This document shows positions 34,892-44,293 of a DNA stretch of 64,000 nt, one piece after another. Under the pieces are notes generated by a model, which was given only the letters and a program-made list of their open reading frames with translations, made no database searches and was not told where the DNA came from. The DNA is from Paraburkholderia saeva (GTDB lineage Bacteria; Pseudomonadota; Gammaproteobacteria; Burkholderiales; Burkholderiaceae), in assembly GCF_907164555.1 (NCBI RefSeq), contig NZ_CAJQZC010000008.1:237912-301911 (forward strand). The letters run 5' to 3'. Positions within the stretch are counted from its first letter, which is position 1; every line of letters starts with the position of its first letter. Position numbers and translations under genes: made by a program.

Positions 34892-36460
34892 ATGAGCGGA
34901 ACCCCGAAGTATCTCGGCGACCATGCGGAACTGACACCGGACAAACCCGCCGCGATCAACAGCACGAGCGGCGTGGTCCTGACATATCGGGAACTCGATG
35001 ACCGGTCGAATCGCTTCGCTCAGTGTCTGTACGCAGCGGGGCTGCGGCGCGGCGATCACATCGCGATGGTGCTCGAGAACAACATGCGCTGCTTCGAGGT
35101 GTGCTGGGCCGCGCTCCGTTCGGGTCTCGTGATCACGCCGGTCAACCGGTACCTGACCGCTGCGGAAGCGGCGGGCATTATCGAGGACAGCCGTGCGCAG
35201 GTCGTGATCAGCTCGCATGCGATGCGCGAGCTTGCGGCGGAACTGACGGAGTTGATGCCGACGTGCCGTCTGCGGCTGATGATAGACGGCACGATTGAGG
35301 GCTGGGACAGCTATGAGGCGCTCGTGGAGCGCCATCCCGCGAAGCGCCTCGCCGACGAATGGCTCGGTGCAACGCTGATCTACAGCTCGGGCACAACCGG
35401 GCGTCCGAAAGGCATCATCCGCGCACAACCCCAGGGACGGGTGACGGAAGGCTCCGGCTCCGCGCGTCGTCCGCAATTCGAGCGTTATGGTTTTGACGCG
35501 CACACCGTGTATCTGTCGCCTGCGCCGCTCTATCACACGGCGCCACTCGGCTACGGAATCGAAACGCAGTTCGGCGGCGGCACCGTGGTCTTCATGGAGA
35601 AGTTCGATCCGCTCGAAGCACTGCGCGCAATCGAGCGCTACCAGGTCACGCACAGCCAGTGGGTGCCGACCATGCTGATCCGCATGCTCAGGCTCGAACC
35701 CGCCGTGCGTAACGCGTTTGATCTCTCGAGCCACCGGGTGGCGATCCATGCTGCCGCACCGTGCCCGCAGGAGATCAAGCGGCAGATGATCGACTGGTGG
35801 GGGCCGATCATCGAAGAGTATTACTCGTCGACCGAAGGCAATGGCGTGACCACGCTCGGTACCGAGGAGTGGCTTGCGCATCCGGGGTCGGTGGGTCGCG
35901 CGCTGCTCGGCGTCATCCATATCTGCGACGAAGAGGGCAACGAATTGCCAGTGGGCGAGACCGGGACCGTCTATTTCGAGCGGGACCAGTTGCCGTTCCA
36001 CTATCACAACGATCCGGACAAGACGCGTGCCGCGCAGCATCCACGCCATCCGACGTGGACGGCGGTCGGCGATATCGGCCGCGTGGACAGCGACGGCTTT
36101 CTGTATCTGACCGATCGCAAGGCGTTCATGATCATCTCGGGCGGCGTCAACATCTATCCGCAGGCGATTGAAGACGCGCTTGCCGTGCATCCGGAGGTGC
36201 ACGATGCGGCCGTGATCGGCGTGCCCGATGCCGAGATGGGCGAACAGGTCAAGGCGATCGTCGAACCGGCGCCAGGCGTCACGCCATCGGACGCGCTTGC
36301 GGAACGGCTGCTGGAATACCTGCGCACGCGAGTCGCGCGCTACATGGTGCCGCGCTCGATCGACTTCATCGATGTGATGCCGCGACTGCCGACAGGCAAG
36401 CTTTACAAGCAGGCGCTGCGCGAGCGCTACAACGTGCCGGCGACGCGTTCGTCCACGTAG
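34892..36460 (+). CDS. Acyl-CoA synthetase (AMP-forming), ligase-1
   Basis: 522 residues, ANL superfamily. 'LIYSSGTTGRPKGIIRAQP' (A3), 'EEYYSSTEGNGVTT' (A5), 'LTDRKAFMIISGGVNIYPQA' (A8) and 'PRLPTGKLYKQAL' (A10 Lys). The 'YSSTEGNG' motif is typical of FadD-type ligases in steroid and terpenoid gene clusters. ATG 34892 follows AGAGGAG; a GTG two codons upstream is less likely. Confidence 0.9.
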   Translation: MSGTPKYLGDHAELTPDKPAAINSTSGVVLTYRELDDRSNRFAQCLYAAGLRRGDHIAMVLENNMRCFEVCWAALRSGLVITPVNRYLTAAEAAGIIEDSRAQVVISSHAMRELAAELTELMPTCRLRLMIDGTIEGWDSYEALVERHPAKRLADEWLGATLIYSSGTTGRPKGIIRAQPQGRVTEGSGSARRPQFERYGFDAHTVYLSPAPLYHTAPLGYGIETQFGGGTVVFMEKFDPLEALRAIERYQVTHSQWVPTMLIRMLRLEPAVRNAFDLSSHRVAIHAAAPCPQEIKRQMIDWWGPIIEEYYSSTEGNGVTTLGTEEWLAHPGSVGRALLGVIHICDEEGNELPVGETGTVYFERDQLPFHYHNDPDKTRAAQHPRHPTWTAVGDIGRVDSDGFLYLTDRKAFMIISGGVNIYPQAIEDALAVHPEVHDAAVIGVPDAEMGEQVKAIVEPAPGVTPSDALAERLLEYLRTRVARYMVPRSIDFIDVMPRLPTGKLYKQALRERYNVPATRSST

Positions 36461-36502
36461 CCGCGAGCGGTTGTACCCGTTGAAAAAAAACTGGAGTGAG
36501 AC

Positions 36503-37660
36503 GTGAGCAATCTGCTGGATGCCTTTCACCTGACATCGCTGCCCGCCGAGGCAGAAGCCTTTCGTGCCGAAGTGAAGCATTTCCTCGCTGGAAATCTGCC
36601 GGCGGCGCCGGCCGACATTCGCGCCCGATCGTGGATGGGCTTCGACGCGGACTTCAGCCGGCGCCTCGCGGCGCGCGGCTGGATCGGCTTGACGTTGCCG
36701 GTCAACTACGGCGGCGCGGGCATGGATGCATTCCGTCGTTTCGTGCTGGTGGAGGAATTGCTGGCTGCAGGCGCGCCGGTGGCCGCACACTGGATCGCCG
36801 ACCGTCAAAGCGGTCCGCTGATCCTGCGCTACGGCACTGAAGCGCAGAAGGACTTCTACCTGCCGCGAATCTGCGCGGCCACCGCGTTTTTCTGCATCGG
36901 CATGAGCGAGCCCGACTCAGGTTCCGACCTCGCGAGCGTGCGAACACGTGCAGTGCGCTGCGATGGCGGCTGGCGTCTGACAGGACGCAAGATCTGGACG
37001 ACGAACGCGCAGCATTGCCAGTACATGATCGCGCTCGTGCGTTCGTCGGGCGCACCGGAGGACCGGCAAAAGGGCCTCTCGCAGTTCATCGTCGACCTTT
37101 CGCTGCCAGGCGTCGAGGTGCGGCCGATCACCGACCTCACCGGTGACGCCCATTTCTCCGAAGTCACCTTCGACGACGTGTTCCTCGCGAACGACACGTT
37201 AATCGGCGAAGAGGGCGGCGGCTGGCATCAGGTCACCGCCGAACTTGCCTTCGAACGAAGCGGACCCGAACGGCTTTATTCAAGCGTCGTGCTGCTCGAT
37301 TGCTGGCGCGACCATCTGCGCCGCCACGGCGCGAGCGATGCGGAAACTGCTTTGCTCGGCAGCTTCGTGACGCAACTGGCCACGTTGCGCTGTCTGTCGA
37401 TCGCGGTGACCGCGCGGCTCGCGCGCGGCGAGAGCCCGGTCGTCGAGGCGGCGCTCGTCAAGGACATCGGCACGGCGTTCGAGCAGGCGATTCCCGCGCA
37501 ACTGGAAGCCGTGATCAGCGCAGATCCCGCGCAGGTGTTCGATCCCGAGCTCTATCGCACGGTGGCGTACCTCAGCCAGATTTCGCCGACTTTCTCGTTG
37601 CGCGGCGGCACGCGCGAAGTGCTGCGCGGGATGATCGCGCGCGGCCTCGGATTGCGCTAA
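36503..37660 (+). CDS. Acyl-CoA dehydrogenase, large/FAD-catalytic subunit (ACAD-2a)
   Basis: 385 residues, GTG start after CTGGAG. 'CIGMSEPDSGSDLASVRTRA' binds FAD/substrate; the C-terminus reads 'SPTFSLRGGTREVLRGMIAR'. The 'RGGTREV' ending is that of FadE subunits forming alpha2beta2 enzymes in steroid side-chain degradation. It is followed 26 bp later by a shorter ACAD gene, the usual heteromeric gene pair. Confidence 0.88.
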   Translation: MSNLLDAFHLTSLPAEAEAFRAEVKHFLAGNLPAAPADIRARSWMGFDADFSRRLAARGWIGLTLPVNYGGAGMDAFRRFVLVEELLAAGAPVAAHWIADRQSGPLILRYGTEAQKDFYLPRICAATAFFCIGMSEPDSGSDLASVRTRAVRCDGGWRLTGRKIWTTNAQHCQYMIALVRSSGAPEDRQKGLSQFIVDLSLPGVEVRPITDLTGDAHFSEVTFDDVFLANDTLIGEEGGGWHQVTAELAFERSGPERLYSSVVLLDCWRDHLRRHGASDAETALLGSFVTQLATLRCLSIAVTARLARGESPVVEAALVKDIGTAFEQAIPAQLEAVISADPAQVFDPELYRTVAYLSQISPTFSLRGGTREVLRGMIARGLGLR

Positions 37661-37686
37661 CTCCTCCGGATCAGGAAGAAACCTGC

Positions 37687-38679
37687 ATGTTTACTGAAGC
37701 CATCGAAGCCATCCTGCGCGACTATGCGACGCCCGAAGCCATCCGCGCCATCGAGAAAGGCGGCGCCGCGTCGCCGCTGTGGAACGCGCTGGAAGAGGCC
37801 GGGTTCCTGGCGTTGCTGACACCGGAAAGTGCCGGCGGCGCGGGACTGTCTCTGCCCGTTGTTGCACCCGTTTTCACCGCGCTTGGACGTTATGCGCTGC
37901 CGCTGCCGTTCGCACAGAGTATTGCGGCGCGTGCGCTGTTGCATGACGCCGTGCCAGGCGGCATGACGACGCTCGCCGGCGCCTGCCGTCGCCGTGCTGA
38001 CGGTGCACTGGAAGCGTCCCACGTGCCGTTTGGCATGCTGTGCGACCACGTGCTGGCGAATGTCGATGGCGAGCTGGTTCTGCTCGACGCAACCCGCGCA
38101 GAACGCAAACCCTGTGGCGTACACGGCAGCGCTGCTGGCACGCTCAGCTGGCGTGCTGCCGCTGTGCCGGGCGCGTTTTCGTCGGCCGGAGAGGCAGTGT
38201 TGCTGTTCAGCGCGGCGATTCATGCGGCGGCTATCGCCGGCGCAATGGATCGTGTCTTCGGCATGACGCTGCAGTACTGCAACGACCGGTCGCAGTTCGG
38301 CAAGTCGATCGGCAAATTCCAGGCTGTGCAGCATCAGTTGAGTGTGATGGCACAGCACGTCGCATCAGCCGCCATGGCGGCCGAACTCGCGTTCTCCGGT
38401 GAGGGTGTGGTGCCCGAACGGCTTGCGACGGCAATCGCCAAGGCACGCACCAGCATGGCGGTGCCGCTGGTGGCGTCGACAGCACATGCGTTGCACGGCG
38501 CGATCGGCGTGACCGCCGAATACGATCTCCAGCTTTTCACGCGCAGGATGCACGAATGGCGCATGGCGGATGGCTCTGAGGCGTTCTGGAATCGCATGGT
38601 GGGTAACGCGCTCCTCACGCAGGAGTACGCCACGATTGCTGACTTCGCACGCACGGCGCCCTATGGAAACGCTGCATGA
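37687..38679 (+). CDS. Acyl-CoA dehydrogenase, small subunit (ACAD-2b)
   Basis: 330 residues, shorter than a complete ACAD (about 380). The middle beta-domain is eroded ('PFGMLCDHVLANVDGELVLL'), but the C-terminal helical part is kept ('CNDRSQFGKSIGKFQAVQHQ', 'HALHGAIGVTAEYDLQLFTR'). The tight linkage and size fit the beta subunit of an alpha2beta2 acyl-CoA dehydrogenase with ACAD-2a. ATG 37687 with AGGAAG; the longer open frame overlaps ACAD-2a and is rejected. Confidence 0.86.
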   Translation: MFTEAIEAILRDYATPEAIRAIEKGGAASPLWNALEEAGFLALLTPESAGGAGLSLPVVAPVFTALGRYALPLPFAQSIAARALLHDAVPGGMTTLAGACRRRADGALEASHVPFGMLCDHVLANVDGELVLLDATRAERKPCGVHGSAAGTLSWRAAAVPGAFSSAGEAVLLFSAAIHAAAIAGAMDRVFGMTLQYCNDRSQFGKSIGKFQAVQHQLSVMAQHVASAAMAAELAFSGEGVVPERLATAIAKARTSMAVPLVASTAHALHGAIGVTAEYDLQLFTRRMHEWRMADGSEAFWNRMVGNALLTQEYATIADFARTAPYGNAA

Positions 38680-38730
38680 GCGCGCCGTCGGCAGCAATCC
38701 CTTAAAGCAGCAGAACCGGTCCACACAAGC

Positions 38731-39525
38731 ATGAACACATTTCTGAAGTATGAGCAGGACGGGCACATCGTCACGTTGACGATGAACGAACCGGAGCGAC
38801 GCAATCCGCTCACGGGCAATACGGCAGTCGAGGAGTTCCTGACGGCGATCGCACGGATCGAAGCCGACCGGCAGGTGCGGGCGGTGATCCTGACCGGCGC
38901 GGGCAGCGCTTTCTCGTCGGGCGGCAATATCCGTGACATGGAGCGGCACGCATCGGGCAGCATGCCCGGCATGGAAGTACGTCAGGACTATCGACGCGGC
39001 ATCCAGCAATTGCCGCTGGCGCTGTTCAATCTGGAGGTGCCCGTCATCGCTGCTGTCAACGGCGCGGCGATCGGCGCGGGTCTCGATCTCGCGTGCATGT
39101 GCGATATCCGCATTGCGTCTGAGTCGGCAAAATTCGCCGAGAGTTTCGTGAAGCTCGGCATCATTCCTGGCGACGGCGGCGCGTGGCTGCTACCGCGCAT
39201 CATCGGCATGTCGAGGGCGGCGGAGTTGACCTTCACCGGGCAGATGATCGACGCACAGCAGGCGCTCGCATGGAATCTGGTTTCCCGGATCGTGTCACCC
39301 GACGCGTTGCTCGCGACGGCGCAGGACCTTGCGCGCTCGATCGCGGCCAATCCTCCGCACGCCGTACGGCTTGCAAAGCGGCTCCTGCGCGAAGGCATGC
39401 ACTGCCGCCTGGATACGCTGCTGGAAATGTCGGCGGCTTATCAGACGCTCTCGCATCAGACGGCCGATCATCGCGAAGCCGTCGCCGCGTTCATCGAGAA
39501 GCGGCCGCCGTCGTTCAATGGATAA
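38731..39525 (+). CDS. Enoyl-CoA hydratase/isomerase (crotonase family)
   Basis: 264 residues. Oxyanion-hole segments 'SAFSSGGNIRDME' and 'AAVNGAAIGAGLDLACMCDI', and 'KLGIIPGDGGAWLLPRIIGM'. The first usual catalytic Glu region reads 'GAGLDLACMCDIRIASESAK', and the second reads 'GIIPGDGG' with Asp where hydratases have Glu, so isomerase or hydrolase activity is possible. In the middle of the rightward operon. Confidence 0.88.
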   Translation: MNTFLKYEQDGHIVTLTMNEPERRNPLTGNTAVEEFLTAIARIEADRQVRAVILTGAGSAFSSGGNIRDMERHASGSMPGMEVRQDYRRGIQQLPLALFNLEVPVIAAVNGAAIGAGLDLACMCDIRIASESAKFAESFVKLGIIPGDGGAWLLPRIIGMSRAAELTFTGQMIDAQQALAWNLVSRIVSPDALLATAQDLARSIAANPPHAVRLAKRLLREGMHCRLDTLLEMSAAYQTLSHQTADHREAVAAFIEKRPPSFNG

Positions 39526-39624
39526 AGCGCGTGCGGGTCGTCCGGTGTGCATGGGCACCGTCACCGCGCGTTCGTTCGGCAGCGCGGCTCCCGTAAAGGC
39601 TCACACATAGCGAAGGAGACAAGC

Positions 39625-41181
39625 ATGTATCTGACCCAGGGCCTGCATCGCTCGCTGCAGCAGAACCCGGACCGGGTAGCGATTTCGTTCAGGGGGCGCA
39701 AGCGGACCTTTCGCGAATTCGCGGACCGTGTGGCGCGCCTTGCTGCTGCGTTGCGCGGGCTCGGCATGGCCGATGGCGACCGGGTTGGCATGCTTGCGCT
39801 CAACTCGGACCGTTACCTCGAATACGCGATGGGTGTCTGGTGGGGCGGCGGCGTGCTGAACCCGGTCAATGTGCGCTGGAGCGCGGCGGAGATCGCGTAT
39901 TCGATGGACGATTGCGAGACGCGCATCCTGATCGTCGACGACAGTTTCATCGGAGCCGCGCGGGAGGTATGCGCGCTCGCGCGAAATGCGCCGGTCCTGG
40001 TCCATGCGGGCGATGCCGCACCGCCGCCGGACATGCTCTCGTTCGATGCGTTGATCGCGTCGTCGCTGCCGATGCGGGATGCCGGCCGCGGTGGAGCGGA
40101 TCTCGCCTGCATCATGTACACGGGCGGCACGACGGGTTTTCCGAAGGGCGTGATGCAAACGCATCTGAACATGTGGTCGTCGTCGATCATGCGGATTGCC
40201 GAGTCGGCGCCCCTGCCCGATACCGCAGTGCTGCACGCAGCGCCGTTCTTCCACGTCGCGGGGCTCGGACGCGCGCTCGTGCAGTTCGTCGCGGGCGAGG
40301 CGCATGTGATCATCCCGGCGTTCGACGCGGGCGACGTGTTGAAGGCAATTGGCGAGGAGCGTGTCAGCGAAACGCTGCTTGTGCCGACCATGATCCAGGC
40401 GGTGCTCAATCATCCGGACTTCGCCCGTACCGATCTGTCCAGCCTGAAACGTCTCACGTACGGCGCGTCGCCGATTCCCGAATCGCTGCTGGATCGTGTG
40501 ATCGAATGCCTGCCCGGCGTCGAACTGGCGCATTCGTACGGCATGACCGAGGCGTGTCCCAGTATCTCGGCCAATTCGCCTTCCAGTCACGACGAAGCGG
40601 GACGCAGAGGCGGCCGCTACCGCTCGATCGGCCGCGGCCTGCCGGGGCTGATGGTGAAAGTAGTCGATGCCGACGGCCAGGTGGTGCCGCGTGGCACGGT
40701 CGGCGAGATCGTCGTGCGCGGGCCGAACGTCATGGCGGGTTACTGGAAGAAGCCAGAGGAAACCGCGCAGACGCTGCGCGACGGCTGGCTCCATACCGGC
40801 GACGGCGCATACATGGATGACGAGGGCTATCTCTACATCGTGGACCGCATCAAGGACATGATCGTCAGCGGCGGCGAGAACGTGTATTCCGCGGAGGTGG
40901 AGAGCGTGATCGTCCGCCATCCGGCGGTCGCCGCGTGCGCGGTCATCGGCATCCCGCACGAAAAGTGGGGCGAAGCCGTACACGCTGTCATCGTGTGCAA
41001 GCCTGGCGCAACGCTGGGTGAGGAGGAGGTCCGCGAACACTGTCGCCAGCACATCGCCGGCTACAAGTGTCCGAAAACCGTCGAGTTCCGCGAGCAACTC
41101 CCGCTATCGGCCGCCGGCAAGATCCTGAAGCGCGGAATCCGCGCGCCGTACTGGTCGGGCAGGACACGCGCCGTCAACTGA
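39625..41181 (+). CDS. Acyl-CoA synthetase (AMP-forming), ligase-2
   Basis: 518 residues. A3 'CIMYTGGTTGFPKGVMQTHL', A5 'ELAHSYGMTEACPSI', A8 'IVDRIKDMIVSGGENVYSAE', A10 'PLSAAGKILKRGI'. Long-chain/aryl FadD-like. ATG 39625 follows GAAGGAGAC. A second ligase in the same operon suggests two acid substrates, such as the parent acid and a ring-cleavage or side-chain-shortened acid. Confidence 0.9.
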   Translation: MYLTQGLHRSLQQNPDRVAISFRGRKRTFREFADRVARLAAALRGLGMADGDRVGMLALNSDRYLEYAMGVWWGGGVLNPVNVRWSAAEIAYSMDDCETRILIVDDSFIGAAREVCALARNAPVLVHAGDAAPPPDMLSFDALIASSLPMRDAGRGGADLACIMYTGGTTGFPKGVMQTHLNMWSSSIMRIAESAPLPDTAVLHAAPFFHVAGLGRALVQFVAGEAHVIIPAFDAGDVLKAIGEERVSETLLVPTMIQAVLNHPDFARTDLSSLKRLTYGASPIPESLLDRVIECLPGVELAHSYGMTEACPSISANSPSSHDEAGRRGGRYRSIGRGLPGLMVKVVDADGQVVPRGTVGEIVVRGPNVMAGYWKKPEETAQTLRDGWLHTGDGAYMDDEGYLYIVDRIKDMIVSGGENVYSAEVESVIVRHPAVAACAVIGIPHEKWGEAVHAVIVCKPGATLGEEEVREHCRQHIAGYKCPKTVEFREQLPLSAAGKILKRGIRAPYWSGRTRAVN

Positions 41182-41325
41182 GCGCTTCGCCACCCGGTCG
41201 GGGTGGTCCGGTTTCCCCCGCATTCTGGCTTACTTCCATTCAGGGCAATACCGGTCGAAAGACGGTTGCCGGTGAACAGCGACGGCGAGTACGTGTCGTC
41301 AGTAAAAACAGAAAGTGGAGGGACG

Positions 41326-42486
41326 ATGGGTGTATTGAGCGGTATTCGCGTGCTGGAATTCGAGGCCATCGGGCCGGGGCCGTTCGGCGCCATGTTGCTC
41401 GCCGACATGGGCGCGGACGTCCTGCGTATCGACCGGCCGCTTCCTCCCCAGGATCTGGGTCCGAAGACGAACGGCAAGCGTGCCGATGTCACGGGCCGCG
41501 GCCGTCGCTCGGTCACGCTCGACCTGAAGCAGCCGCAGGCGGTCGAGGCAGCGCTCGATCTGATGTCGCGCGCCGATGTCGTGATCGAAGGTTTCCGTCC
41601 GGGTACGATGGAGCGTCTGGGTCTCGGGCCGCAGGCGGCGCTCGCGCGCAATCCGCGTCTCGTGTACGGCCGCATGACGGGCTGGGGCCAGACGGGGCCG
41701 CTCGCGGAACGGGCCGGCCACGATCTGAACTACATCGCGTTGTCGGGGGTACTGTCGGGCATCGGCCGTGCCGATGGTCCTCCTGTGCCGCCGCTGAACC
41801 TCGTGGGCGACTACGGCGGTGGCGGCATGCTGCTGGCACTCGGCGTGGTGGCCGCGCTCTTCAACGTGCAGCGTGGCGGGGAAGGTCAGGTCGTCGATGC
41901 CGCGATGATCGAGGGTGCGGCGCAACTGGGTTCTGTGATCTGGGGGCTGCTCGCCTCGGGCAACTGGCGCGAGGAGCGCGAAAGCAACCTGCTGGACGGC
42001 GGCACACCGTGGTACGACAGCTACCGCACGAAGGACGGCAAGTACATGTCGGTCGGCGCGGTTGAATCGCGCTTTTACGCCGAACTGCTGACGAAACTCG
42101 GGCTTGCCGATGCGGGCCTGCCGGCCCAGCACGATCGCAACGGCTGGCCGGTGCTGCGCGAGCGCTTTGCGGCGGCATTTCTCACGCGTACGCGCGATGA
42201 ATGGAGTCTGATATTCGAAGGCGGTGACGCGTGCGTCGCGCCCGTGCTGAGTTTCTCGGAAGCGCCTGCGCATCCGCAGCATCGTGCCCGCGGCAGCTTT
42301 GTCGAAGTGGCCGGCGTGGTTCAGCCCGCACCCGCGCCGCGTTTTTCCGCGACGCCTTCGACGATCGCGAAGCCTGCGCCGCAGCGCGGCGAACGTGGTC
42401 TTGCCGCTCTGCGCGACTGGGGCTTCGATGAAACCGCCGTCGAGCGCATGCGTGAACACGGTCTGGGTTATCAGCCTGAGGCGTGA
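41326..42486 (+). CDS. Alpha-methylacyl-CoA racemase-like (CaiB/BaiF family)
   Basis: 386 residues. 'LEFEAIGPGPFGAMLLADMG' opens the protein. The AMACR active site is recognisable: His in 'ERAGHDLNYIALSGVLSGIG', Asp in 'LNLVGDYGGGGMLLALGVV', and Glu in 'YMSVGAVESRFYAELLTKLG'. AMACR epimerises 2-methylacyl-CoAs so that S-specific dehydrogenases can act, as for pristanoyl-CoA and steroid side chains. ATG 41326 follows GTGGAGGG. Confidence 0.88.
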   Translation: MGVLSGIRVLEFEAIGPGPFGAMLLADMGADVLRIDRPLPPQDLGPKTNGKRADVTGRGRRSVTLDLKQPQAVEAALDLMSRADVVIEGFRPGTMERLGLGPQAALARNPRLVYGRMTGWGQTGPLAERAGHDLNYIALSGVLSGIGRADGPPVPPLNLVGDYGGGGMLLALGVVAALFNVQRGGEGQVVDAAMIEGAAQLGSVIWGLLASGNWREERESNLLDGGTPWYDSYRTKDGKYMSVGAVESRFYAELLTKLGLADAGLPAQHDRNGWPVLRERFAAAFLTRTRDEWSLIFEGGDACVAPVLSFSEAPAHPQHRARGSFVEVAGVVQPAPAPRFSATPSTIAKPAPQRGERGLAALRDWGFDETAVERMREHGLGYQPEA

Positions 42487-42517
42487 GCGGCACCAAAAAA
42501 AGTTCAGGAGACAACAG

Positions 42518-43267
42518 ATGAAAGTATTGGTCGCGGTCAAACGCGTGGTGGACTTCAACGTCAAGGTCCGCGTGAAGTCGGACGGCTCGGGCGTCGAGCT
42601 GTCGAACGTCAAGATGAGTATCAACCCGTTCGATGAAATCGCGGTCGAGGAAGCCGTGCGCCTGAAGGAAAAAGGCGTGGTGAGCGAAGTGATCGCAGTG
42701 TCGTGCGGAACGGGCGCCTGCCAGGAAACCCTGCGCACCGCCATGGCGATCGGCGCGGATCGCGGCATTCTGGTCGAGACGGATGCCGAGCTGCAACCGC
42801 TCGCCGTCGCAAAACTGCTGAAGGCGCTCGTCGACAGGGAGCAGCCGCAACTCGTGATTCTCGGCAAGCAGGCTATCGATAACGACTGCAACCAGACCGG
42901 TCAGATGCTGGCCGCGCTCGCGGGTTTTGCGCAGGCCACCTTCGCAAGCAGCGTAGAAGTGACGGAAGGATACGCGACCGTCACACGTGAAATCGACGGC
43001 GGGCTGGAGACGCTGCGTCTCAAGCTGCCTGCGGTGGTCACAAGCGATCTGCGACTGAACGAGCCGCGCTACGCGACGCTGCCCAACATCATGAAGGCAA
43101 AGAAGAAGCCGCTCGACGTCGTCACGCCTGAACAGCTGGACGTCGATGTCGCGCCGCGTCTGAAGACGCTCAGTACAGTCGAGCCGGCGGGACGCAGCGC
43201 GGGCGTGAAGGTGCCCGATGTCGCGACGCTGATTGCGAAGCTCAGGAACGAAGCCAAGGTTATCTAA
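42518..43267 (+). CDS. etfB: Electron transfer flavoprotein beta subunit
   Basis: 249 residues: 'MKVLVAVKRVVDFNVKVRV', 'MSINPFDEIAVEEAVRLKEK', the AMP-binding loop 'ILGKQAIDNDCNQTGQMLAA', and the ACAD-docking leucine region 'LPAVVTSDLRLNEPRYATL'. Start after CAGGAGAC. With EtfA it takes electrons from the operon's ACADs. A pathway-dedicated copy rather than the housekeeping one is inferred from location. Confidence 0.95.
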   Translation: MKVLVAVKRVVDFNVKVRVKSDGSGVELSNVKMSINPFDEIAVEEAVRLKEKGVVSEVIAVSCGTGACQETLRTAMAIGADRGILVETDAELQPLAVAKLLKALVDREQPQLVILGKQAIDNDCNQTGQMLAALAGFAQATFASSVEVTEGYATVTREIDGGLETLRLKLPAVVTSDLRLNEPRYATLPNIMKAKKKPLDVVTPEQLDVDVAPRLKTLSTVEPAGRSAGVKVPDVATLIAKLRNEAKVI

Positions 43268-43277
43268 AGGAATCGAT

Positions 43278-44222
43278 ATGACTGCAACCAGTCAGATACT
43301 CGTCGTGGCTGAACATGACCACGGTTCGATCAGGTCGGCCACGCTGAACACCGTGGCGGCCGCGCTGCAATGCGGCACCGGGGTTCACGTGCTCGTGGCC
43401 GGTCATCAGGCCGCCGGCGCCGCCAGCGCCGCCGCGGCGATCCCCGGCGTCGCGCGCGTGCTGCACGTGGACGCGGCGCACCTCGCGGACGGTCTCGCTG
43501 AAAACATCGCGGCGCAGGTCGTCGCGCTTGCCGCGGGTTATGGGCACATCCTGTTTCCCGCCACGAGTGCGGGCAAAAACGTGGCGCCGCGCGTCGCGGC
43601 GCTGCTCGACGTCGCACAGGTTTCCGAGATCGTACGCGTGGTGAGCCCGGATACATTCGAGCGTCCAATCTACGCGGGCAATGCGCTCGTAACGGTGCAG
43701 AGCAGCGACCCGGTGAAAGTGCTGACTGTGCGTGTGACGGGATTCGATGCCGTGCCGGCCGAAGGCGGCGCGGCGCAAATCGACACGGTGGACCCAGTAA
43801 CGGACAGCGGTCTTTCCACGTTCGTCGAGTGCCTGGTGGCGAAGAGCGACCGGCCGGAACTCGCCGATGCGCAGATTGTGGTGAGCGGCGGCCGCGCACT
43901 GGGCAGCAGCGAGAAATTCGCCGAAGTGCTCACGCCGCTCGCCGACAAACTCGGCGCGGCGCTCGGCGCGAGCCGCGCGGCCGTTGACGCGGGATTCGCG
44001 CCGAACGACTGGCAGGTCGGTCAGACGGGCAAGATCGTCGCGCCGCAACTGTATGTGGCATGCGGCATCTCGGGCGCGATCCAGCATCTGGCCGGGATGA
44101 AGGATTCGAAGGTCATCGTCGCGATCAACAAAGACCCGGAAGCGCCGATTTTCAGCATCGCGGATTACGCGCTGGAAGCTGATCTGTTTGATGCTGTACC
44201 GCAACTGGTGAACGCAATCTGA
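43278..44222 (+). CDS. etfA: Electron transfer flavoprotein alpha subunit
   Basis: 314 residues. FAD-binding C-terminal domain with 'IVVSGGRALGSSEKFAEVL', 'QVGQTGKIVAPQLYVACGIS' and 'IVAINKDPEAPIFSIADYAL'. It starts 10 bp after etfB and is the last gene of the rightward operon, immediately before a bidirectional terminator. Confidence 0.95.
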   Translation: MTATSQILVVAEHDHGSIRSATLNTVAAALQCGTGVHVLVAGHQAAGAASAAAAIPGVARVLHVDAAHLADGLAENIAAQVVALAAGYGHILFPATSAGKNVAPRVAALLDVAQVSEIVRVVSPDTFERPIYAGNALVTVQSSDPVKVLTVRVTGFDAVPAEGGAAQIDTVDPVTDSGLSTFVECLVAKSDRPELADAQIVVSGGRALGSSEKFAEVLTPLADKLGAALGASRAAVDAGFAPNDWQVGQTGKIVAPQLYVACGISGAIQHLAGMKDSKVIVAINKDPEAPIFSIADYALEADLFDAVPQLVNAI

Positions 44223-44249
44223 CGCGTTTCAGCGCAGGAAATGCGAAAG

Positions 44250-44286
44250 AAGGGGCCATCGCTGTATTGCGCAGCGATGGCCCCTT
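44250..44286. terminator. Bidirectional terminator between the convergent acyl-CoA operons
   Basis: Perfect 15-bp stem AAGGGGCCATCGCTG (44250-44264) / CAGCGATGGCCCCTT (44272-44286) with a 7-nt loop, placed between the stops of etfA (44222) and the MBL gene (44294). U-rich tails are weak on both sides, but stem length and position favour a terminator for both operons. Confidence 0.8.
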
Positions 44287-44293
44287 CACATTG

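Noticed and set aside
34055..36808. 917-codon frame antisense to SDR and ligase-1
   Set aside because: Spans three well-supported plus-strand genes; no domain recognised.
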